Made by a program: the position numbers and the translations under genes
Part shown: positions 53,089 through 60,499 of the stretch, piece after piece
Layout: each line of letters starts with the position of its first letter
Numbering within the stretch: the first letter of the stretch is position 1
Source of the DNA: Terriglobales bacterium
GTDB lineage: Bacteria > Acidobacteriota > Terriglobia > Terriglobales > Acidobacteriaceae
DNA length: 64,000 bases
Direction of reading: 5' to 3'
NCBI GenBank assembly: GCA_035691485.1
Contig: DASSIZ010000013.1
Location: 62,001-126,000, forward strand
The notes under the pieces: model-generated
Seen by the model: only the letters and a program-made list of their open reading frames with translations
The model's database searches: none
Told to the model about the DNA's origin: nothing

Positions 53089-54303
53089 ATGCCGACTTCT
53101 ACCCGCACCAACCCGCTCTCCTATCTCTCCGATGAACTCACAGAGCTGAAGAACAAGGGCACGTACTTCCACCTGCGGGTCCTGCAGGACGAGCAGGCGC
53201 CGGAGTGCACCTTCGACGGCAAGCACGTCATCAACCTGGCCTCCAACAATTACCTCGGCCTGACCACCCACCCCAAGCTGCGCGAGGCGGCACTGGAGGC
53301 GACCCGCAAGTACGGCGTGGGGTCCGGTGCGGTGCGCACCATCGCCGGCACCATGAAGGTTCACATGGAGCTGGAGGAAAAGATTGCCCGCTTCAAGAAC
53401 GTGGAAGCCAGTGTCGTCTTCCAGTCGGGATTTACGGCGAATGCGGGCACGGTTTCGGCGGTGCTGGGCAAAGAAGATTTCATTATTTCCGACGAGTTGA
53501 ACCATGCCTCGATCATCGATGGCGCGCGGCTCTCGCGGGCAAAAATCCTGGTCTTCCGCCACAAGGATACGGCGCACGCCGAGGAGCAATTGAAGTCGGT
53601 GGCGAAAGAGGCCGGGCGCAAGCTGCTGATCACCGACGGCGTGTTTTCCATGGATGGCGACATCGCGCCGCTGCCGGCCTTGTGCGATGTGGCACAGAAA
53701 TACGGCGCCATCATGATGGTGGATGATGCCCACTCCTCGGGCGTGTTGGGAAAGAATGGGCGCGGCACGATCGATCATTTTGGCGTGCACGGCCGCGTCG
53801 ATATCCAGGTGGGCACGCTCTCCAAGGCCATCGGAGCGCTTGGCGGCTATGTCTGCGGCACTCGCGACTTGATTGAGTTCCTCTATCACCGCGGGCGTCC
53901 GTTCCTGTTCTCGACCTCGCACCCGCCCTCGGTCGCGGCCACCTGCATTGCGGCATTTGAGGTGCTGGAGCAGGAACCGGAGCGCATCGAAAAATTGTGG
54001 GAGAACACCCGCTACTTCAAGAAAGAACTCGGCAACCTCGGCTTCGATATCGGCGGCCGCAACACCCCGAAGAGCGAAACCCCGATCACGCCCATCATTA
54101 CCGGCGAAGGCCGGCTGGCGATGGAGTTTTCCCGCGAGCTGTTCAAAGACGGCGTGATGGCCACGGGCATCGCCTTCCCCACCGTGCCCGAAGGCAAGGC
54201 GCGCATTCGCACCATCATGACCGCCACCCACACGCGCCTGGAACTGGACAAAGCGCTGGAGGTTCTGGCGCGGGTAGGCAAGCGGCTGGGGATTATTTCG
54301 TAG
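53089..54303 (+). CDS. kbl: Glycine C-acetyltransferase (2-amino-3-ketobutyrate CoA ligase)
   Basis: A PLP enzyme that cleaves 2-amino-3-ketobutyrate with CoA to glycine and acetyl-CoA, completing the Tdh pathway. 404 residues of the alpha-oxoamine synthase family: INLASNNYLGLTTHPKL, FQSGFTANAG, DELNHASIIDG, MVDDAHSSGVLG, and the PLP lysine in QVGTLSKAIGALGGYVCG at about residue 246. The start ATG 53089 opens MPTSTRTNPLSYLSDEL. It follows tdh and is probably co-transcribed despite the palindrome between them. The family overlaps with BioF, but the context favours Kbl. Confidence 0.95.
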   Translation: MPTSTRTNPLSYLSDELTELKNKGTYFHLRVLQDEQAPECTFDGKHVINLASNNYLGLTTHPKLREAALEATRKYGVGSGAVRTIAGTMKVHMELEEKIARFKNVEASVVFQSGFTANAGTVSAVLGKEDFIISDELNHASIIDGARLSRAKILVFRHKDTAHAEEQLKSVAKEAGRKLLITDGVFSMDGDIAPLPALCDVAQKYGAIMMVDDAHSSGVLGKNGRGTIDHFGVHGRVDIQVGTLSKAIGALGGYVCGTRDLIEFLYHRGRPFLFSTSHPPSVAATCIAAFEVLEQEPERIEKLWENTRYFKKELGNLGFDIGGRNTPKSETPITPIITGEGRLAMEFSRELFKDGVMATGIAFPTVPEGKARIRTIMTATHTRLELDKALEVLARVGKRLGIIS

Positions 54304-54560
54304 ACCACACCAACGAGCGGCCTGCACTTTGCCTTCAACGTGAGCGCACCACCCCAGGCATGCTTCGCAGCCCAACGCGTGAGCGTGGCGCAGAATCGCA
54401 AACCGAAAAAAACCACACCAACGAGCGGCCTGCATTTTGCCTTCAGCGCGAGCGCAGCGAGCCCGGCACGATGTATCAGCCCAACGGCGTAAGCCTTGGG
54501 GAAACAACCCAGCGAAACAGTTCAGCCCGAGCCCTGAGCGGAGTCGAAGGGCGAGGCCGA
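54304..54560. repeat. Imperfect 108-base tandem repeat with mosaic tail
   Basis: ACCACACCAACGAGCGGCCTGCA and following TTTGCCTTCA occur at 54304 and again at 54412. The units continue similarly (AGCCCAACG...GTGAGC / AGCCCAACGGCGTAAGCC). A third partial piece (CACCACCCCCGGCATGCTT) follows near 54590. Within 54524-54553 is a CCTGAGCGGAGTCGAAGG copy of the 18665 family. No gene here is credible. Confidence 0.75.
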
Positions 54561-54614
54561 CACGCAGTTGGTGAGGCCGACAGCCCGAACCACCACCCCC
54601 GGCATGCTTAACGT

Positions 54615-54643
54615 TTTGCATGGGCACGGATTCCCGTTACACT
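54615..54643 (+). promoter_or_regulatory. Candidate promoter of the M28 peptidase gene
   Basis: TTTGCA (54615-54620) and TACACT (54638-54643) are 17 bases apart, each matching four of six consensus bases. The leader would be about 16 bases. Confidence 0.45.
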
Positions 54644-54665
54644 CCAAGATTGATTTTGCGGAACC

Positions 54666-56756
54666 ATGCGACGTTTTAACTCAATACTTCTGTCCTTGTT
54701 GTTCGCCACGGCACTGCTCGCGCAGGCGCAGCAGAAGCCGCCGGCCCCCGTCGCCGAGCGCACCCTCGAGCAGCAGTTCCTCGCCGTCCCCGACCCGCAC
54801 CACGCCGAGCAGCACATGAAGATTCTGACCGCGGAGCCGCACATGGCGGGCACGCCGGGGGACCGCAAGACGGCAGAGTACGTGGCGCGCAAGTTCCGCG
54901 AGTGGGGTTTCGAAACGGAAATCGTCGAGTACAAGGTGTGGATGAATTATCCGGCGGAGGTCAGCGTGGACGCAGTCACCCCCGCCGGCGTCATCATGCA
55001 CGGTCCCACGCGCGAACACGTGCCCGGCGATCCCTTCCAGGACGATCCGCGGGTGGTGATGCCGTTCAGCGCCTATTCGCCGTCGGGCGATCTCGAGGCG
55101 GAGGTGGTGTACGCGAACTACGGACGTCCGGAAGACTTTGACAAGCTGAAGGAACTCGGGGTGGACGTGCGCGGCAAGATCGTGCTGGTGCGCTACGGGG
55201 AAAATTTTCGCGGGGTGAAAGCCTTCATCGCGCAGGAGATCGGTGCGGCCGGCATGCTCATCTATTCCGACCCGATGGACGACGGATATTTTCGTGGCGA
55301 CGTCTATCCCACTGGTCCGTGGCGGCCGGATACAGGCGTGCAGCGTGGGACCATCGAGTTGGGTTTCGAACATACGGGGGACCCGACCACTCCGGGGTGG
55401 CCATCCACGCCGGACGCCAAGCGGGTCAGTCCGCAATCTTCGCCCGACATTCCCAAGATCCCGACCACGCCCCTGTCGTATCACGATGCATCTCCGATCC
55501 TGCAAGCGCTGCGCGGAACCGAGTCGCCGCGCGAGTGGCAGGGCGCTTTGCCCTTCACCTATCACCTGGGACCGGGACCGGTGAAAGTGAAGCTGCACTT
55601 GAAGCAGGATTACGCCTACCGCAACATCTGGGACGTGATCGCGCGCGCTCGCGGCACGCGCTGGCCCGACGAGTGGGTGATCGCCGGAGCACATCGTGAC
55701 GCGTGGGTGTACGGCGCGGTGGATCCAATCAGCGGCACCACCGCGATGCTGGAGGCGGCGCGCGGTATCGGGCGGTTGCTGCAGAACGGCTGGCGTCCCA
55801 AAAGAACCATGATTTTCGCCAGTTGGGACGGCGAGGAGCAGGGATTGATCGGGTCCACGGAGTGGGTGGAGCAACACGAAAAAGAATTGGAGAGCGCCGC
55901 CGCGTATTTCAACGTCGACACCGGCGCGTCGGGACCGGAGTTCCGCGCCTCGGCGGTGCCGAGCCTGCGCGGATTCCTGCGCGACATCACCAAAGTCGTG
56001 CCCAGTCCCAAGGGCGGTACGCTGTACGACGCGTGGCGGACCGCGGCGCGTCGCGAAAATGCGCAGGAAGGCGCGCCGTCATCGGAAACGACGATAGGAA
56101 ACCTGGGCAGCGGCTCCGACTTCACCGCCTTCCTCGATCATTCCGGAGTGCCCGCCACTGACATCCGCTCCAGCGGCCCCTACGGCGTGTATCACTCCGC
56201 CTTCGACAATTTCGCCTGGTACAAGAAATTCGGGGACACGACTTTTGTTTATACCCAGGAAGTGGCGCGCGTGTACGGCCTGCAGGTGCTGCGCATGGCC
56301 GAAGCCGGCCTGCTGCCGTATGACTACGAAGCGTACGGCAAGGAAATCGAGACTTACCTGGCGAGCGCGCAGAAGTCGGCGGCAGCGCATTTAGGCGACG
56401 GGGCGCCAGACTTCGAGCCGGCGCTGGCCGCATGCCGCGGTTTTGCGCGCGCCGCCGCCGCATTGAACTCGATGGCGCGGACGGCGGCGCCCGAGGACCT
56501 GGACCGGCTGAACAAAATTCTTCTCGCCACCGAGCGCGCGCTGCTGCTGCCCGCCGGGCTGCCGCGGCGCCCGTGGTTCCGGCATGCGATTTACGCTCCC
56601 GCCGATTTGAAAGGCTACTCGGCTTCCACCATTCCCGGGGTCAACGAAGCCATTCAGCGCAATGACGCGCCGGTTGCGGCGCAGCAGTTGAAGGAGTTGA
56701 CGAACGCGCTGAACCGGGCTGCTGCCTTGCTGGAAAGCTACAAGAAATCGGACTAG
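54666..56756 (+). CDS. Exported M28B family zinc peptidase (glutamate carboxypeptidase II-like)
   Basis: A 696-residue exported peptidase resembling glutamate carboxypeptidase II. Signal peptide (SILLSLLFATALLAQAQ); a PA domain insert at about 115-270 (VRGKIVLVRYGENFRGVKAFIAQEIGAAGMLIYSDP); the M28 catalytic domain with zinc ligands in VIAGAHRDAWVYGAVDPISGT (His, Asp), ASWDGEEQGLIGS (Glu-Glu), YFNVDTGASG (Asp) and YGVYHSAFDNF (His), all present; and a C-terminal TFR-dimerisation-like helical domain from about 570. It probably trims peptides in the periplasm. Single gene. Confidence 0.95.
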   Translation: MRRFNSILLSLLFATALLAQAQQKPPAPVAERTLEQQFLAVPDPHHAEQHMKILTAEPHMAGTPGDRKTAEYVARKFREWGFETEIVEYKVWMNYPAEVSVDAVTPAGVIMHGPTREHVPGDPFQDDPRVVMPFSAYSPSGDLEAEVVYANYGRPEDFDKLKELGVDVRGKIVLVRYGENFRGVKAFIAQEIGAAGMLIYSDPMDDGYFRGDVYPTGPWRPDTGVQRGTIELGFEHTGDPTTPGWPSTPDAKRVSPQSSPDIPKIPTTPLSYHDASPILQALRGTESPREWQGALPFTYHLGPGPVKVKLHLKQDYAYRNIWDVIARARGTRWPDEWVIAGAHRDAWVYGAVDPISGTTAMLEAARGIGRLLQNGWRPKRTMIFASWDGEEQGLIGSTEWVEQHEKELESAAAYFNVDTGASGPEFRASAVPSLRGFLRDITKVVPSPKGGTLYDAWRTAARRENAQEGAPSSETTIGNLGSGSDFTAFLDHSGVPATDIRSSGPYGVYHSAFDNFAWYKKFGDTTFVYTQEVARVYGLQVLRMAEAGLLPYDYEAYGKEIETYLASAQKSAAAHLGDGAPDFEPALAACRGFARAAAALNSMARTAAPEDLDRLNKILLATERALLLPAGLPRRPWFRHAIYAPADLKGYSASTIPGVNEAIQRNDAPVAAQQLKELTNALNRAAALLESYKKSD

Positions 56757-56785
56757 CCACGCATGAGCGCCGATACCAAGGTTGT

Positions 56786-57946
56786 TCAGCGCGCGCCGGG
56801 ATAGAGCAGCAATCCGACTACGGCAGCTGCCGCGATGATGGCCGGCTCTGGCAGTTTCCATTTCAACAGCAATAGCAGGGTGACGGCGGCAATGATCGCC
56901 GTGGTCAGATCGCGCACCGCTCCTCGAGCGATCACCACCACCGCGCCGGCGATGGCGCCGACCGCCGCCGCTGTTACTCCTTGCACGAAGGCACGCAACA
57001 AGGTGTTGCCGGCAATCTTGTGGTAGTAGGGGCCGAGAAGCAGCACGACGGCGTACACGGGAAGAAACACGCCGGCGCCGGCGGCGAACGCGCCCGGAAT
57101 TCCCGCGACCAGGTAACCGATAAACGCCACTGTAATGACGACCGGGCCGGGGGTGATCATGGCCACCGCCACGGCGTCGAGGAATTGCTGTTCGTTGAGC
57201 CAGGCGTGCTGCTGCACCACGCCGCCGTGCAGAAAGGGCACGATGGCCAGCCCGCTGCCGAACACGAACAATCCTGCTTTGCCGAAGAATAGCAACAATT
57301 GCCAGGTCTGCCCGCCGGCAAAGGCCGGAATCGCAGGCGCAAACAACAGCAGTAGGGTTGCCCGTGCGGCGCGCAGCTGCGGCCACGCTTTTACCGCCAG
57401 CGAGACCACGCCGCCCAAGACGAACAACCACGCAATCTCGCGCTTGGTGACAGCGGTAGATACGGCGAGCGCGGCGAAGATCACCCACAACAGGCGGTCT
57501 TTTCCGAGCACGGTTTTGCCGAGCTTGGCCGCCGAACGCGCGATGATTGCGACCACTGCGGCGCCGATGCCGTAGAACACTGCCTGCATCCACGGCAGTC
57601 CTCCGAAGCGCACGTAGGCGGCGGCCAGCGCCAGTACCATGAGAAAGGAGGGCAGGATGAAGACGGCGCCGACCAGGGTTGCGCCCAGAATGCCGGCGCG
57701 CACGTACCCGAGATACATTGCCAGTTGTGCCGCCAGGGGTCCGGGCGCGAGTTGTGCCAGCGCCAGGCCGTCGAGATACTCCTGTTTGGAAATCCAGCCG
57801 CGCTCGTCGACCAGGTCGCGCTGCATGTGACCGGCAAGCGCGATGGGTCCGCCGAAGCCGATGGTCCCCAATTTCAGGAAGTACAGGAGAAACGAACCGA
57901 GAGGCGCGAGCGGCGGGCTGGGCGCAGCGTCGGAGATTTTCATCAT
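56786..57946 (-). CDS. chrA: Chromate efflux transporter, CHR family
   Basis: A 386-residue long-chain CHR protein with two homologous halves. The first has LKLGTIGFGGPIALAGHM, ERGWISKQEYLDGLALAQLAPGPLAAQLAMYLGY. The second has GLFVFGSGLAIVPFLHGGVVQQHAWLNEQQFLDAVAVAMITPGPVVI. Both contain the GGP/PGP motifs of the family; about ten helices. It should export chromate or a related oxyanion, but family members need not confer resistance. It is the last gene of a three-gene run, 10 bases after the cyclodeaminase stop; ATG 57943 is an equal start choice. Confidence 0.93.
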   Translation of the reverse strand: MMKISDAAPSPPLAPLGSFLLYFLKLGTIGFGGPIALAGHMQRDLVDERGWISKQEYLDGLALAQLAPGPLAAQLAMYLGYVRAGILGATLVGAVFILPSFLMVLALAAAYVRFGGLPWMQAVFYGIGAAVVAIIARSAAKLGKTVLGKDRLLWVIFAALAVSTAVTKREIAWLFVLGGVVSLAVKAWPQLRAARATLLLLFAPAIPAFAGGQTWQLLLFFGKAGLFVFGSGLAIVPFLHGGVVQQHAWLNEQQFLDAVAVAMITPGPVVITVAFIGYLVAGIPGAFAAGAGVFLPVYAVVLLLGPYYHKIAGNTLLRAFVQGVTAAAVGAIAGAVVVIARGAVRDLTTAIIAAVTLLLLLKWKLPEPAIIAAAAVVGLLLYPGAR

Positions 57947-57956
57947 CTCACCCCGG

Positions 57957-58952
57957 TCAGGCAGCAAGTTCCACTCTGTGTCCCGCGCCCGCGGAGAGCG
58001 CTCGTTCGTAGACCATTACAGCCGCCGCAACGTCTTCCAGCGCCACGCCGGTGCTGTCGAAGATCGTGATCTCGTCATCACCGGTGCGGCCGGGCTTTTT
58101 GCCGGCGACGACCTCGGCGAGTTCCGCATCCTCCGGGTTCTCTCGCGCCTTCAGACCACGCTCGATAGCATGATGCAGCTCGCCCATGGAAGCGCACTGC
58201 TGGGCATCGTCCAGCACCAGGCGCGCACTCGCCAGCAATTCTGGCTCGATCTCCTGCTTGTACGGATTGTCGGCGCCGACCGCGGCGATGAAGGTCCCGG
58301 TTTTGACCATGTCGCGTCGCACGAAGAACACCTCGCTCGGCGTGCAGGTGACGCACACATCGCTGTCACGCACGGCTTCGCCCACATCCGCCGCCGGCGT
58401 TACCTCCATTTCCAGCGCGGACGACATTTCTCGCGCAAACGACTCGGCCGCGCGCCCGTCCCGGTCGAACGCATAGGCTCGCTGGATGGGCAGGACGCGC
58501 GTGACCGCCTGCAGTTGCACGCGGCCCTGGTTGCCGCAGCCGCAGATCGTTACCACGGTTGAGTTCGCGCGCGCCATTCGCTTGGCCGCCACCCCGGTTG
58601 CCGCTCCCGTGCGTAGGATCGTGATCTCAATCGAATCCATCACCGCCAGCGGCGATCCATTATCAGCGTCGCACAACATGATCACCCCCTGGATCGTGGG
58701 CAGACCGAAGCGCTCCGGGTTGGCGGGAAAATTTCCATTCAGCTTGGCGGCAAAGTAGGCATGGGTCGGGTCCATGGATGTCTTGATGTGGAAGCCGCCG
58801 CCCGGAAAGTGCGTGGAGAGGGTGCCCGATGACGGCGCCCGGCCTTCGCCTCGCAGCCGAAACGCCTCCTCGACAGCAACGATGCAATCATCGAGCGAGA
58901 GCAGTTGCGCCACTTCGCGGCGCCGCAACAGGAGCGTCCCCGGCGACTTCAC
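57957..58952 (-). CDS. Ornithine cyclodeaminase/mu-crystallin family protein
   Basis: A 331-residue NAD(P)-dependent enzyme of the OCD/mu-crystallin family, which includes ornithine cyclodeaminase, ketimine reductases and alanine dehydrogenase. Substrate domain: GFHIKTSMDPTHAYFAAKLNGNFPAN (catalytic Lys region). Rossmann fold: STVVTICGCGNQGRVQLQAV at about residues 130-149. DDEITIFDSTGVALEDVAAA near the end is the family's terminal motif. Its ATG overlaps the pepE stop by four bases. The substrate is not deducible; an amino- or imino-acid is expected. Confidence 0.92.
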   Translation of the reverse strand: MKSPGTLLLRRREVAQLLSLDDCIVAVEEAFRLRGEGRAPSSGTLSTHFPGGGFHIKTSMDPTHAYFAAKLNGNFPANPERFGLPTIQGVIMLCDADNGSPLAVMDSIEITILRTGAATGVAAKRMARANSTVVTICGCGNQGRVQLQAVTRVLPIQRAYAFDRDGRAAESFAREMSSALEMEVTPAADVGEAVRDSDVCVTCTPSEVFFVRRDMVKTGTFIAAVGADNPYKQEIEPELLASARLVLDDAQQCASMGELHHAIERGLKARENPEDAELAEVVAGKKPGRTGDDEITIFDSTGVALEDVAAAVMVYERALSAGAGHRVELAA

Positions 58953-59674
58953 AGCGCCGCTCCCGATGCCTTGAATGGGTCCACCACGCTTCCTGGCGCG
59001 ATTTCAAACGGACTCTCGCCGCGGCGAAAAACTTTCCCTCCGGTCGTTCCCTTCAGCACGACAAGGCCCTTTTCCACGCGCAGCATGGACCCTTCGCGAA
59101 TTCCTACGACGGGCATCTCATTCTCCTCGTGGAATTCGCGCAGGCGGACCTCGCGCGTTTCGCCCATATGGGTGGAGTTCGGGTCGGCGTCGAAGTAGTG
59201 GCAATTGAGTTGGAACGCGATCAACCCGAGGGACGTCAGGCTTGGCGGCTCCACAATCGGCATGTCGTTGGTGGTCCTGATAGTGGGGCAAGCGACCACC
59301 GACCCGGCGCTGGAGCCGATGTACGGCATGCCGCCTTCAACACGGGCGCGGATTACCTCGAGCAGCCGGTGTTCGTAGAGCGTTTTGAGCAGGCGAAAGG
59401 TATTGCCACCGCCGATAAACGCGGCCTCCGCCTTCTCCGCGGCTTTGCGCGGGTCGGGAGCGCGATGGATCGACTCCAGCGCGCAGCCGATCCGCTCGAA
59501 GCGCGCCTGCGCCGTCTCCGCGTAGCCATCACGGTCGAGCAGCGCGTAGGGCACGAACAGTACGCGCTTCGTTCCGCCGAGAAAACTGCGCAGCTCCGCT
59601 TCGGCGTGGTCCAGGTATCCATGCCCGTGCTGGACAGAATTGCTGATCAGCAGCAACCGTTTCGTAGGCGTCAT
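58949..59674 (-). CDS. pepE: Peptidase E-like (S51) dipeptidase
   Basis: Alpha-aspartyl dipeptidase of the S51 family, 241 residues. The start at 59674 has AGGAG eight bases upstream. Family strings: RLLLISNSVQHGHGYLDHAEAEL, RVLFVPYALLDRDGYAE, AAFIGGGNTFRLLKTLYEH, and the nucleophile turn YIGSSAGSVVACPTIRTTNDMPIVEPP (Ser in GSSAG). It hydrolyses Asp-Xaa dipeptides in relatives. It heads the pepE-cyclodeaminase-chrA run. The 102-base gap to the divergent dioxygenase gene should hold both promoters. Confidence 0.93.
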   Translation of the reverse strand: MTPTKRLLLISNSVQHGHGYLDHAEAELRSFLGGTKRVLFVPYALLDRDGYAETAQARFERIGCALESIHRAPDPRKAAEKAEAAFIGGGNTFRLLKTLYEHRLLEVIRARVEGGMPYIGSSAGSVVACPTIRTTNDMPIVEPPSLTSLGLIAFQLNCHYFDADPNSTHMGETREVRLREFHEENEMPVVGIREGSMLRVEKGLVVLKGTTGGKVFRRGESPFEIAPGSVVDPFKASGAAL

Positions 59675-59776
59675 GGCTTGCTCCTGTCGCGTCTGGTGTT
59701 CCGGCAACCCCTGATACTTTACGACCTTCGGGACCGATATGGCAGAATAGGGACGAACTGGGGGAGAGGACGCCCG

Positions 59777-60358
59777 ATGAGCACGCAACCGGCGGTGACC
59801 ACCTGTACCATCCAGCACTTCATCCGCGAACTGCGCAAGTTCCCCGAATCCGCGTTCCTGGAGCCGGCACAGTTGCAGCGCTTTCTCAATGCGCATCCGG
59901 TGGCGCCCGACACGCTCGCGCCCTACCTGCACTGGGACCGCCAGCATTACACGCGCAACCTGATCGACAAAACGGCGCTGTTTGAGCTGGTGGCAATCTG
60001 CTGGGAGGTGGGACAGGGCAGTTCCATTCACAACCACCATCAGCAGAACTGCTGGATGGCGGTGCCGATCGGGCGCCTGCTGGTACAGAACTACCGCACC
60101 ATCGCAGAAGACCTCACGGCCGGCAGATGCCGGATCGAGCCCACCGACATCGAGGAGATGAACCCCACGCAATGTTGCGCGGTCGATCCGGCCGAACCGG
60201 TGCACAAGGTGTACAACCCGCCCGAGTTCAATCACCGCGCGGTCAGCCTGCACATTTATTCGAAACCGTTCGATTCCTGCGTTGTCTATTCGGAAGCGCA
60301 AGGCACCTGCGGCGAAATCAAGCTGAGCTACACCACCGAGTACGGAAAAAAACGCTAG
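59777..60358 (+). CDS. Cysteine dioxygenase type I
   Basis: A cupin-fold iron enzyme that oxidises cysteine to cysteine sulfinic acid, 193 residues. ATG 59777 has GGGGAGAGGA upstream. The iron ligands are in GSSIHNHHQQNCWMAV (two His) and NHRAVSLHIYSKPFDSC (third His). The Tyr and Cys of the mammalian Cys-Tyr crosslink are not obviously both present: SLHIYSKP has the Tyr. It is transcribed divergently from pepE. Export of the sulfite-type products could involve the TauE/YeiH transporters encoded 10 kb away, but that is speculation. Confidence 0.93.
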   Translation: MSTQPAVTTCTIQHFIRELRKFPESAFLEPAQLQRFLNAHPVAPDTLAPYLHWDRQHYTRNLIDKTALFELVAICWEVGQGSSIHNHHQQNCWMAVPIGRLLVQNYRTIAEDLTAGRCRIEPTDIEEMNPTQCCAVDPAEPVHKVYNPPEFNHRAVSLHIYSKPFDSCVVYSEAQGTCGEIKLSYTTEYGKKR

Positions 60359-60499
60359 CCGGCAAGGAAATCAGCCGCAGATGGACGCAGAGGAACGCGG
60401 ATCTTGATTCTTCCTCTAAAAACCTCTGCCGCGTTTTTTGAACGCTCCACCCCGACCGCGGATTTCCGGCCTCCGGCAATCTCTTGGTAAACTGAACTG

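Noticed and set aside
59675-60301. Long minus-strand frame continuing pepE upstream across the dioxygenase gene
   Set aside because: A ribosome site and the family N-terminus place the pepE start at 59674; the rest is antisense to a clear cysteine dioxygenase gene.
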